A program made the translations under genes and the position numbers. Below the pieces are notes generated by a model, which worked only from the letters and a program-made list of their open reading frames with translations, had not been told where the DNA came from and made no database searches. From NCBI GenBank assembly GCA_023515745.1, contig JALECJ010000020.1, positions 930,001 through 994,000 of the forward strand: a stretch of 64,000 nt of DNA, written 5' to 3'. Origin of the DNA: Amoeboaphelidium protococcarum. Taxonomy: Eukaryota > Aphelidiomycota > Aphelidea. Numbering within the stretch: the first letter of the stretch is position 1; every line of letters begins with the position of its first letter. Below, one piece after another: positions 1 to 14,081 of the stretch.

Positions 1-1295
1 TTGTCCTTTGATTCTTTCTACTATTACTGTTAATCCAACAGAGGAACCCATCCTTTATCGGCTTTAGTCAAGATGCCGCCCAGACGAATAGAAGCCACAT
101 GTTCTTTAAAGTCAAAATCAAATGCCCAATACTTTATAAATCCATAAAACAAAGATCCCAGCGATTACTCGTTAAGATTCTTGATCTTAATAGCTTCCAG
201 AGTCTCAAAGAAATAAGTGTCATATTATTCATCAGTGACCACTTGCCTCCACTCTTTATCCACCATAGTTGGATCATGAGATTCCGAGGTATTTACTTCA
301 ACATTCTAACCTTCTATCGGCACTAGCTCGTGGCCAAAAGTCTTTACTGATATCGGTCGCTATGGTGTCTGACCATCAGCAGATAGCTTCTATAGATTGG
401 GCAATACAGGTGGACTAACACCACATTACAGATAATGGATGACCATCAATACGTACGCGTAGGATGACAAAGTTCCAGAGTAGGTGTCATTAATAGAACG
501 CCGCTTAGACCAATACTTTACCAAATAGACTAAATGCCTCAACCGTACATCAAACATACTGTAAGCATGCAATAATCTGGTATTATACACGGCCAAAGTA
601 TTCTAAAATCCCAAATCGACGTTAATTCCAGTAACAGCATCACGATACTTGATAATTGGAATACGAGTCTTTGTGAGAACTTTCACGTCCTAAAATCGTT
701 TACTTTCAGCACTTGTCAAACGCTCTCCGATAAAGTCAAGAATTACCTGAGGGATAGTAAGAGGAGGCTATTGACGTGGAGCCTTCATCTTCTCTTCCTC
801 ATCCTCACCATCACCATCACCACTATCTCCTCCCTAATCTCCATCAACATCGCTTTTACCACCTCCAACAGCTACTGGGCCTTTAGCAGCAACATGCTGT
901 TCATAATCGCGAACAGATTACTCATACTCTTCCCTAATCTACTTGCATTTCTGTAATCTCAGCTGCTCCATCTCAATCAGCTTGACATCACTCAGGTCCA
1001 TACACAAGTCCATATCGACGGAACCACGCAAGAAGAGTCCATTAGCAGCAGAGCCAAATTTGTGCAGTAGAATATTGTCCCTGCCGAAGAGCGTACTAAG
1101 AAACTCATACAAATACAAGTACGTTCCATTCAGCTATTCCACCTCTTCAGCCGTGGGCTCAATCTCGCGAACTAACTGGAGACACTCTCGAGTGAAAGCA
1201 CCATCCAGATAATGCTGCGGTGGCAACTTGTGATAATGATCATAATGTCCTCGCTATGGCTACTTCTACCTTCCAGAGCTAAAATCTGCAGTCAT
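1..1295 (-). CDS. Cid1-type terminal nucleotidyltransferase (TUTase or non-canonical poly(A) polymerase), 3' end outside window
   Basis: Adds nucleotides, usually U or A, to RNA 3' ends. The reading frame begins at ATG 1295 ([10 protein letters not shown], with TAG read as Gln) and runs off the left edge. Near residue 71 is the nucleotidyltransferase signature [20 protein letters not shown], with the DxD metal-binding pair. The third catalytic Asp lies in INVDLGF after a long acidic, Gly-rich insertion. It is followed by the PAP-associated region [17 protein letters not shown] and the family-typical [13 protein letters not shown]. About a dozen in-frame UAR codons are read as Gln. Uridylyl versus adenylyl specificity cannot be told from sequence. 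It is divergent from the kinase gene at 2004. Confidence 0.85.
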
Positions 1296-2003
1296 ATTAA
1301 CAATTTAATGGAATATATTCTGTGAGATATAGGAGTTACAGTGTAATTGTTCTACGGAAGTTAGAACAGAACGGCGTTTGCTTTAGAATAAAGGAAGAAC
1401 GTGTACAAGCGCGCGTACGGATAGAAATGATTAGATGAGCAACTTCAACTAAAGATAAAACGACAGAATTCAGAGAGTGATTGCGTCAGACCGGGTAGAA
1501 ATGTTTTACAATGTAGAAACGGCTAAAAACAGATATCGAACGTGTGCCGCACAATCTTTGACAGGAAAAGAATAATGATGTTTCACCATATGCATTACAC
1601 TAAAAGAAAATTAATCCACTCTTTACCGCTCGCTGCCTACAGTAGAAAGTTTCGTTTTGTAAACTGTTTGTTTCACCCCACTCGGCTTTCAAGATCAACA
1701 AAATATCCGCACCTCGCTTGGCAACCGCATTATCACTCTCCCTTCCCTCCTTTCTTAGTGATTATTATTAGGGTGTCGTTGGTGTTATACATAAAGAAGC
1801 TGGAGTGTATTCTTTCGTTATTTGTTTCATCGGTAACTCTCTAAAGCTTTCGTAGATATTCAGAATTGCTTAGTGTTAATTCATTGTTGGCACTTTTACT
1901 CATACTACACTGCATATAACTTTGTTTGGGCAGGCAATTTATTGACAAGAATTATTTAAAAGTTTTTTTCTTTCTAATCAAATACATAGAATTAGTAGTT
2001 ATA
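1296..2003. other. Intergenic region between divergent genes
   Basis: 708 bp separate the start of the nucleotidyltransferase (minus) from the start of the MAP4K-type kinase (plus), so both promoters should lie here. It is AT-rich and shows no convincing coding frame, RNA gene or repeat. Confidence 0.5.
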
Positions 2004-4907
<2,904 letters not shown>

Positions 4908-5342
4908 AATACTTTGGTGTTTGTTTTCTTTACAGAAATATATATGTATTTAAAATCTAGCCAACAGATTTTAGTTTGAACCTTCTTTCACACTACGCCA
5001 CTCGAAAATAGTAATGTAACATAGCAAATAGGATCATTTTATCCGCACTTGAAACACGCGCGTGTGATTGAGAAACACGATGGAAAACACACGCGACTAA
5101 GAGTCAGGCGTCCACCATCAATCGGCAACCTTAATCAACCGAACATGATTAAGGAGTCAAATTTCTGCAATCACAGCGAGGACCAGACGCAACTTAGTCG
5201 AAACAACGCGTTTGAGAAGACAAATTCTTTTTATCGATACAGCGACAGCCATTGTACGTCACTTTCCATTGGGCCGACACGTTGCATAACCTCAATCTTT
5301 GGCTTATACCGCTATAATATATCATAATCAATATATCAAGAG
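4908..5342. promoter_or_regulatory. Upstream region of the STE12-like gene with a PRE-like motif and a GC palindrome
   Basis: 435 bp between the kinase stop and the STE12-like start. It holds TGAAACA at 5050-5056, identical to the pheromone-response element bound by fungal Ste12. The motif runs into the perfect palindrome ACACGCGCGTGT (5054-5065), and a second copy of the arm (ACACACGCG) lies near 5086-5094. Autoregulation by STE12 is an inference; a 7-mer can occur by chance. Confidence 0.3.
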
Positions 5343-7268
5343 ATGGATTCAAGCGATTTTAAGGACCAAAAGGATTTCTATCTGGCGCCACCTAGTCCAG
5401 CGCCGTCTAATATTTCCACCCCGGGTCTCCGACTGCGAGAAGGCGTTGTGGCGATGAGTTTGAGCGACGACGCTGTCGATCAAGTGGCTGAAACAGAAAT
5501 GGAGTAGATGCTGGTGGAGGATCCTGATGATAATGTTAGTGCTCCTGGTGGAAGCTAGTAGACATTGGTAAAATCTGAACCTCGCGCTTCTGTCCATATT
5601 CCGCTGCAATTGAGTCAGACTACAGCTGACCACCCGGCTGTTGTTCAGTTTACTATCAACGATCGCGATACTCGACTGTTCAAGATTCTTAAAATCGATC
5701 CTTAGTAGTTTTCCAGAGAGATTTATGCGGCAGATGAAGTTGCTCTTTAGACATTTCTAGATGATGCTCCTTCTATTGCTAATGAGCACAAGTATGTCGC
5801 CTCTTATATGATCGATGATGGTGTTCGCGTTAGTTGTGTCAACTGGAAAGGTCGCTGGTTCATCAGTGGTACTGATATTGTGAGAGTGCTTTTGCATCGA
5901 TACACCTTGTACACTGGACGGAAGCCTTTCAATATGAAAAAGTTTGAAGAGGGAATCTTTTCTGACCTGCGACGCCTAACACCTCCCAAGGATTGTGTAT
6001 TGGAGAATACCCGCTCTGATTTCTTGGTGTTCCTATTCGACCATGACTGTGTGAGATCGAAGAAGAAGTAGAAGGTATTTTTCTGGTCTTCGTTCAAGAA
6101 TTGCGTTGATAGTCTATTCTGTGATGCTCTGGAGCGTGAATTGGCGCGTATTGAAATGGCAAAGGCTGTGTCCATGTCTATCGATGAGTTTATCAAGAGC
6201 GGTGTTGTGCCTACTGGAAGCTCTGCATAGACTGATGTTCATCGCCGGCCGTTGCCTTTTGATTGGACACTGCTGGCTGAGTAGAGAGAAGATGTTGACG
6301 ATAATGGCGGACCTCTGTTGAAACCTCTGTTCTCTGTAGACTAAATCCATTACATAAGGAATGATATAACTGGACTATTTACTCGCCATCTTAGAGCCAG
6401 GTTGGTGGATAGACATGATTAGATTTCATCCGATGTTGTCTAGTTGGCTAAGCAATTGATGCAAAGTAAATCATTTAAAGGAGAGCCAGTGCCTCAGCCA
6501 TCGCCAGTCAAGAAATCCCCATCCACTGCTGCACCTAAGAAGCCTAGAAAAACTGAAGTGCAAGGACTGTATGATGATACTGATTCTGATAACGACGGTG
6601 GATCTGTGATAAGGGCGCCTATTTCACGGCGTGCGCGTGCCGTCCAGAAGCCAAAGGCATTTTCATCATCACCGCCAGTCAGTCCTCGAGCTACTCCAAA
6701 GCCTAATGCTTAGTCTCGATATAGTACGCAGTCTGCAGCTGCTACTAGTCCGAACGCTAAATCGTTGCCGGCCACTAGCCCTTTGGTAAAGCATTCACCT
6801 ATCAGTAGAAGCTCTACACCTGTAAATATGAGATTTACTCCTTATGGTTATCGAAGAAGTCCATTTCCTTTCCCACCACGTTTGCCAATTCTGGATAGAA
6901 GTGGATCGGGTGGTTATGAGAGCTATATGGGTGGTAACAGGATGGAAAATGATACTGGCTTCCTGAGTGAGACTTCTGGCGATGAGGAGTAAGAGGAGAT
7001 GGGCAGTTAGCATAGTTATCTGCTGTCAGCCAGTGCTAGTTAACATTCATCCTCCTCACTGATGTATGATGAGGATGTGGATCGCAGAATATCTCCTCGC
7101 AGAAGTGAACTATTTGTGGAAGACTCTTCGCTACGTGCTCTTGCTAATAGAACATATCCGTTGGGTCATGGCAATGTAAACAATACTGATAATAACAATA
7201 CGAGTAACTAGAAACCATAAAATGAATTTGAAGCTGCTTATATCCTGTTAGGAATGAATTAGAATTGA
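5343..7268 (+). CDS. STE12: STE12-like transcription factor (STE DNA-binding domain)
   Basis: 641 codons, ATG 5343 to TGA 7266-7268. About residues 154-272 match the fungal STE homeodomain-like DNA-binding domain closely: SCVNWKGRWFISGTDIVR, then KKFEEGIFSDLRRL, then KKKQKVFFW and DALERELARIE, in the same order and spacing as fungal Ste12. Both Gln in this stretch that are encoded by UAR agree with the family. The C-terminal half is a low-complexity Ser/Pro/Gln region with SP sites suited to MAP-kinase phosphorylation. No C2H2 fingers are seen, unlike filamentous-fungal SteA. In fungi Ste12 acts in the nucleus downstream of pheromone and filamentation MAP kinases. The family is regarded as fungal, so this gene is the strongest lineage marker in the window. 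Confidence 0.9.
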
Positions 7269-7331
7269 TTCAAGTTAAATAATAGACTTCATTACGTTCT
7301 TCACACAATGTTAAATTTTACCGCCGCAATT

Positions 7332-9257
7332 TCACGCTTTATTATTGAACTTACTCAGCAACTCGTGCCTGTAAATGTTGTGAGAGTCTCCTTAGATATA
7401 AATTGCCTCAAGCGGCTGACTATGATCTTCAAAAACAACTTTAGGAACAGGTACATTTGAAGGCACATTCACCAACTTACCATTATCCTTGGACCATTTG
7501 CGCGTAAACTTTAGAATCCCAAAGTGAGATTTACCATGAAGAGAGTCTGGATCACTAAATTACTCGCTTACTTCTACTAATGTCTTTGAAAGAAGTTCGG
7601 CAGGCAGTGTACCATCTGAATCATCGACACCATCAGTTTACATTCTAGACATCAGAGTTTGAGTCAACTTGATAGCAATTTTGGCCTATCCAGAATCAAA
7701 GAGATGATCAGTGACTTGCGGTATATACGGTATCAGAGCAACGTGTCCCATTACATGATTCAAACCGTCTAATTTTTAACGAGTATTACATTCTTTCGCT
7801 TTCATATCCTGGCACTCAATGATATCAAGTAGACTGATTCCCATTCTTGGCCTATACTCAAAGGAATTACAAGGCACTTAACCGGTAGACATTACCTTCC
7901 CAACAAAGTTTAAGCCTTGAAGATAAGCTGGTAAATCTGGCTTAAACCACAACTTGTTGTCTTTAATATAGTTAGTTAGCAAGCACGCGTCATCTATAAG
8001 ATCCAATGGATTAGATTGTGATTGTTGATTGTTCATGTCATTGTTCTGATCATCATCTTCTTCAGCCGGCAGATTACTCAAAGCGTCTTGTTCGTCATTA
8101 TCAGTGTCAGACGGTGGAGAATCTTCCAAGTCTATTGTCACATTGTCTTCAACTTCCAGCTCCTCTTCAATCGAATCTTCTTCAGCTTAAGGACCAACGA
8201 ACCTCAACTTCTCTAGTGCATACTTGCTGAAACTTTAAGACACAATAGTGCAAATAGTCTTCAGATGTTGGAAATTAAAACACAACTTCTTTGCATCCCA
8301 GACGCGTTACAACTATTCTACAGAGCCCTTTTAATTACGAAACTTTATATAGCCGTCATAAAGTGAATTAATCTTTAGTCCTCTCACCTTGGGCATGTAA
8401 TCATTCCCAACCAATAGACTGAGAGCAGCAAAATCCTTCAGCAAAGAGTCAGAATCAATTGGGTTTTAGCATTTATTGCGCATATCAATAGCCAATTCTT
8501 ATTTAAACAACTTTAATGAAAATCTACCAAGAGTGCTTTTATCAGGAAACATGGTGGGATTATCAAAGTATACATCAGAGAATCGATCAAGCAATTGTGA
8601 ATTCATCATCAATTAAACATAGATATCAGAGTCTGTGCCCACTATAGCAACACTTTCCTGCTTCAAATCTTATTGGCGATTAGATGGGAATTTCTTATTT
8701 CCACCAGCCACCGTACTCAGCGACCGTAAATGCTTTAGAATCTTGTGCTCGCCTTCACCTGCAATAAGAGCAGAATCTATGTACATACAGAGTCCGGCAT
8801 ATTTGGCGCGTAATAAATGTTTGAAAGCATAATATTCAAGCCATAAAGCCGTCTAATTCATAATTCTCGTATATGGAGTAAATACAACGCCTTTGCTCTT
8901 CTATCCAACAGCATTCTTTCTAATATCAAGCATAATCTTATGTTCTCTCCCCAATCTCTGCACAAAGAATTTACTAACTGGGGCAACACCATCCATGGCT
9001 ATGTATATAGACTTGTTCACATCATATTACTTAATAACACGCGTCAGACAAGAGAATAAGGATAGGCAGATGCTCTTTTCACTTTTAAAGGCATGTAAAG
9101 GGATTTTATGCAGGAACGCATTGAGATCAATGTACAGGTGATTGACAGACTGCCTGGCGCTCTATCTATTTTAACCATGTCCACTCTTTTGTGTATTAAT
9201 GAAAGCTTTGGGATATTGCTATTTCAGCCACTTTCCATACTGGCCTTCAATCCCCAT
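7332..9257 (-). CDS. XRN-family 5'-3' exoribonuclease-like protein
   Basis: 641 codons, ATG 9257 to TGA 7334-7332, convergent with the STE12-like gene with only 63 bp between the two stops. It opens with MGIEGQYGKWLKQQYPKAF, the XRN start MGvPxFFRWLxxKYP in altered form. Further family landmarks in order are LYIDLNAFLHKI, IYIAMDGVAPVSKFFVQR, the metal-binding AGEGEHKILKHLRS, VGTDSDIYV and LLVGNDYMPK. An acidic low-complexity insertion sits around residues 375-420. It is shorter than Xrn1 or Rat1 (about 900-1500), so it is a compact or divergent member. RNA decay or nuclear 5'-3' trimming is the likely role. Confidence 0.82.
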
Positions 9258-9690
9258 CTCGATTTTAGTATAATTCAGAACGAATAAATGATGATGTAAT
9301 GGAAAGAAAGGTGGTAAAGATGAAAATAGTGGCGATAGAAACTATTAGCATATTTTTACGGCAAAAGTTGTTAATAAAAGCGGTGAGTATTACCTTTTCT
9401 AAGTCGTATAGGTAAAAGTGATAGAAAAAAGCCACTCGTATGAGTAATGAAACGAAGACGACGACGTATAAATTTAGTTAGGACTGTTCTCTCGAGCGCA
9501 GCAACTAAATATCATCGCCAGAAGAAGAACCTTGAAACTACTTGCGCAGACCACTGAGAAAATTGGATAGTGCAGGAAACGATTATAAATTTCTCTCTTG
9601 AAGTCCACTTTGTGCTTACTTTAGGCATACAGTACAATTCACATAGCACATTGTTTGAACATCAACTCAAATTCTAGGCCCGGTCGGCCC

Positions 9691-9922
9691 GTTTCAGCGA
9701 CGAGCGAGCGCGCGCGTATTTCCTAATTGGGACGACCACTCACACTCACAAAGTATGCTCCAACTCAACACTCCTTCTGGAGTATCATCGATATTAGTAC
9801 CGATCGATAGATCGTTTTCTGAAACGGCAGATGAGCTTATTCCCAAAGAAAATGATCAAGAACTGACCAAGTTACCAATTGGGGGTGCTCGTTTCACTCA
9901 AGCCCCGTTTCAGATCTGAAAC
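9691..9922. promoter_or_regulatory. Cluster of five TGAAAC/GTTTCA motifs
   Basis: GTTTCA occurs at 9691, 9891 and 9907 and TGAAAC at 9820 and 9917. The last two form the perfect 16-bp palindrome GTTTCAGATCTGAAAC (9907-9922). TGAAAC is the core of the fungal Ste12 pheromone-response element TGAAACA. The cluster lies 430-670 bp upstream of the XRN-like start and at the left end of the gene-free block. Function is inferred only. Confidence 0.35.
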
Positions 9923-11577
9923 CATCGCACAATGTCCCACAATCAAACAATCCCACACTCTCCTCTCACTCTCTTCTCCACATTCATTATAACTCTTCAT
10001 CCAAAAACATTTTCCCATAGTTGATATCTAGCTGTGCGTCTTATCTGCGATACTTATGCTACTTGATGGATGTCTCGGTATACTTTGCTTATCTCTCGCT
10101 GGCGGTCCTGTTATCTCTCTGCCTCTCCATGTGAAACGATCCGCTTACTGTCCTGCTCTGGTCGGTCTCAAGTCTGCTTCTGCCTCAAAGTCTGCTATAC
10201 GCCTATCTGTATGGTTCTTGTACATTGCTTGGGTATGACCTTCTATCAACTGCGATTCTCTCAAGTTTGGTTTGGTCTGGTCTGATGCATGATGTGTCTT
10301 GGTAGTGGCTCTTGCTCTCTGCGGCCTCAAAGCTTCCCTCAATCTCTCTGCTCTCTCAAAGGCTTACTTTGGTTCTTTTTACTCTCATGCTGCTACTCGA
10401 TGAAATTTGGTAACAAGGCTGTTATACAAGGTTGATAGCTCTCTGATGTTTCCCAATGCTGCTGACGTTCTTGTTGCTGGACTACAAGGCTTCTACTCAT
10501 TTGTCTCTTTTATCCGGTAAGCTTATTATACAGACTTGTACTGTTTTGTTTTATCCATTACTACTGTATTTGTGTAGGTTATCGCTTCGCTGTTAGTTTA
10601 GAAGAAGCATTCGAGACTATAACTGAAGCGCCTCTCAGTTCATTCAAGGCTCTGTTTTTAAAATCACTCGTTTGGTGTTGCTCTCAGGCTGAATGATACA
10701 TGAATTGCTTACTGGTATGCTGAAGACTTCCTAGTGTGCATGTGGTGGTTTGTGTCGGATTTAGATCAAAGTTCAACTCTATGTTTGCTGTTCACGTCTT
10801 TGCTCTTGCCTCTTACTCTGGTAATAGACTACTTCACAAGGTAGTCGTGTGCGATTTCTCTATGAATAGCTGTTGTCATATGTAAAAAGGTAACTTCAAG
10901 ATTTAGTTACACTGCTGCTCCGTGTTTCTAACACTGGCTCGACTATATGTGCTTAATGATTTGTCAAAATTGCTCTTCATAGTCTTTGTTCACTGCAAAG
11001 CTGCTTTTCCATGTCATTCATACTGTCTGCTTGTGCTACTACCGCACAATGCTGTATTAAGGCTTTGTTTATTGGGCGGCCATTACTTCCATGTCTTCTT
11101 ATCTATGTGAAATTGCCTCTGTCGTAATATGGTTCTCCAGATGCTTTGTTTATTGGGCTTCTGTGTATTGACGTCAAATGGTTAATTTACTCTTGGTGCT
11201 GGCGTTAATTGATGATAAGAAAGCTTTCTTGATTGGTTGTTGGTTCTATATGACGAATGTATCTAGTACGCTCTCTTAAAACTGAAGACTGGCTGTATTG
11301 TTTCACGCAGTGCTCATTTTGGCCATACGTTTATAAAGACATGGTCTCATATGCACTGGATATTGATATTTGCTCATAATTACTAAAAAGTCTCTAGAAA
11401 TTGTATTATACATTGCTGTAAAAGTCTGTTGGACTGTAAAAAGGACATTGTCCATGGTCTGAACTTATCGATGCCTTAACAGTCTAACTAGGTGAGTAAA
11501 TGGTAAAGAATATCTATGAAAGATCTCTGCTTATTGATGGCAGTAGAAAGTCTATAATGAATCAATTCACCCTAAAT

Positions 11578-12345
11578 ACTAATGGGTTTAAAGTTATCAC
11601 CACACGGAGTCCTCTGCTTCGTGATATAAAAAGTCGTTTAACACCATTTGCTTCTCAATAGCTGGTTGAAATATTCTCATTCTGGTAGTCTCCGTCCTCT
11701 GGTTTACGTGCTGGTAGATGGAGCTGGTGTTGGTTCTCTAGAGCTGGTTAGTACCAAGGCAGCAGCAGAGGTTATGCTTGCCTTTCTATTGAACCGCAGC
11801 TACCAGTTGGGTTTAGTTTCTTGTCTAATGGCTATGAGATGGCTAGATGGTTATAAAGAAGTAAAAAGATGAGCTAGCCAGCTGGGCATCCTGGCATTGC
11901 TCCTGAAAATTAAAAAATAGTGCCTTAAAAGGACTGGCACAACCAATTGTGGTGCCTGATGCTAGAGAGCCTCACAGATGGAAATCTCCCTGTGAGTTGG
12001 CTCATCATTATGTAAAGAAGCCCTTATACTAATGGGCATGAGAATAAATTTGATTTAGCACAGAGTCCCTCTGCTCTGTGTCGTCTGGTCGCGTCTTGAC
12101 TTGTCCTGTCTTCTTTGCTTGCTAGAGTGTCTCCTCCTGGAAGTCTCCTTCTACTGGTTCATTTGCTGGTGGTTGGAGCTCGAGCTGGTCCTGTAGTGCT
12201 GGTCTGTGCCATGACAGCAGTAGAGGTTATGCTGTCATTCTATTGGATCGCTGCTTCTCAGGTTGGTGATTACTCTGGCTATCTGGCGAAGAGGTGCTGG
12301 ACGGGTCCTTGTCAAATCAAAGCACTTATGGTCATTGAAGGGCCA
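11578..12345. repeat. Diverged direct duplication, period about 450 bp
   Basis: Copy one (about 11578-11870) and copy two (about 12028-12345) share, in order, ACTAATGGG (11578 and 12028), a palindromic GAGTC(C)CTCTGC patch, AAGTCTCC/TAGTCTCC followed by CTGGTT, and AGAGGTTATGCT followed by TTCTATTG. Spacings between matching landmarks are 450-453 bp. Identity is patchy, so the duplication is old. Confidence 0.6.
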
Positions 12346-12550
12346 TGATTAGCAGGGTGTTTGGTTGGTGGGCTGGTGTTGGCCGTAAAGAAAAGCTGGC
12401 TGGCTGGTTGGCTGGCGGATGGAAGGGTGGGCCGGTGATGGCCATAGAAGAAAAGCTGAGTGGGTGGTGGCTGGTGAAGGCCGAAATTAGATGTTCGGCA
12501 AAGTGCTGGGTTTGGAATGGGCCAGTGGCCCTGGTGGTGTAAATTAAATT

Positions 12551-12803
12551 GGCGCGCGGGTCTCTCTTATAGCTGAATACCGACAAGGACTGCACAATCT
12601 CAATCTTTCTGGCCAGCTGTTGGATAAAAATCTTAATCCAAATGTACATGGACGTTGTCTGTGATGGCTGGCTTTCTAATGCTGAGAGTCCTGGTATTGC
12701 TAACTACTTGCATGCTTGACCCGCGCGCCGCCTTGGTATTGGCATTAAGTTTTACTGGCCCTATAAAAATTTTCAATAGCTGCCAGTGCCAATGCCAAGG
12801 TGA
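12551..12803. repeat. Two adjacent inverted repeats (potential stem-loops)
   Basis: GGCGCGCGGGTC (12551-12562) is perfectly complementary to GACCCGCGCGCC (12718-12729). Directly after it, CCTTGGTATTGGCA (starting near 12731) pairs with TGCCAATGCCAAGG (ending near 12802) with one mismatch. Together they could fold into two stems in tandem. No known RNA family was recognised. Confidence 0.5.
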
Positions 12804-13088
12804 TAAAAAAAGTGAGCTGGTGGAGAGGATAAAAGTTGAGTCTAGATGGCCTTGCAGAGTTATATTTAAACTTGAGCACTTAATTGGCCCGACTCTGATT
12901 ATTGATAGCTTCGTCCCTTCCTCTGCTGTAAGTCTCAGCCCCTTATTTGGATGGTTGCTAATACAAGGCATGCTTTATTGCTCCATCCTCAGTGCTCTCA
13001 CTCGTCTTGCTGGTCTAAATATCGTATTCCCTCATTGACTGGCTGGCGAGCTGTACTTAAAATTCCCAAATTGGTCCTCCCTCCTCAT

Positions 13089-13432
13089 GCCATAGGTGCC
13101 GTAGTTTAGATTCATAGGCATCTCTGGCTGGTCCTTGTCATTGTTTGCATGTGGCACCGCAGTCTAGTCTTATTGGTGTCGCTGCAAGAGTCCTCCTCAT
13201 AGCCATTGGTACCGTAGTTTAGATTCATAGGTATCTTTGGCTGGTGCTCATCATCGTTTGCATGTGGCGCCGCAGTTTATTTTTATTGGCGTTGCTGCAA
13301 GAGTCATCCTCCTCTCCTCATCGCCACTGGTACCGTAGTATAGATTCATAGGTATCTTTGGCTGGCCCTCTATCATTGGTTGCATGTGGCGCCGTAGTCA
13401 ACTTTCATAGGCGTCGCTGCAAGAGTATTATT
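13089..13432. repeat. Tandem repeat, three copies of about 113-121 bp
   Basis: The landmarks GGT(G/A)CCGTAGT, (T)AGATTCATAGG, CTTTGGCTGG, TTTGCATGTGGC and GTCGCTGCAAGAGT recur in the same order three times. CCGTAGT begins near 13098, 13211 and 13332. Copies are about 85% alike by eye. Confidence 0.8.
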
Positions 13433-13605
13433 ACTGTGCTTCCGTAGTTCATATCATTTGTATTATAGTCATTCATTCATTGGAAGCGCAGTAGAGTCAT
13501 TAGATATTAGATTATAGATTTCTCCATTCGAATTTGTCAAGGCGTCTTTGTCTGCTCTGTAGTCTACAGTTAAGAGTTGGCAAGATCTCCTTGGCAAGAG
13601 TTTAT

Positions 13606-13630
13606 ATTATTATTATTATTATTATTATTA
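13606..13630. repeat. ATT microsatellite
   Basis: Uninterrupted ATT trinucleotide run of 25 bp in the gene-free block. Confidence 0.9.
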
Positions 13631-14081
13631 CATTGAGATGCATTGCTGCTGTGGTTCTCCTCACAATCGAGTTTGCCAGAAGTTCTGTGTTGGTATGGCC
13701 TGTCTATAAATTCTATGATGGTCCTCTCTAGTACTTGGTAACACAGTCTTACGAACTTCTCTTCTGTTGGCTACTCTATCTCTCAGCTGCATTCTCATCA
13801 TAAAAAACGAAGGTGCTGCTCAGCGCTAAAGCAATGAATATAAAAAATCAGTAAATTTAATTACTACCAACTGTGTCTTTTCTTCATCCTTTTTGTTATT
13901 GTATTACAGCATTATACTTTGCAGTGGTGACAACTAGCAAGTGCCCGCTTAACGTACGCGCGTCTCTCTCTCCGGCGCGCTTCAAACTTTTAAGGAAACC
14001 ACTCAATAGTTTTGCACTTGGAAAATTTCAAATTAAATTGCTTCACTTGGATAAACTAAAAAACACCAATTGAGTATTGAT

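Larger units (their letters stand above)
9258..14081. other. 4.8-kb gene-free block rich in repeats and hairpins
   Basis: No frame on either strand resembles a known protein when read with UGA as the only stop, and the frames present are short. The plus strand is pyrimidine- and TG-rich from about 10 kb to 13.7 kb, unlike the flanking genes. It contains the TGAAAC cluster, the diverged 450-bp duplication, the inverted repeats, the 115-bp tandem repeats and the ATT microsatellite listed separately. A decayed mobile element or a long non-coding transcript are possible readings; neither is proven. Confidence 0.6.
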
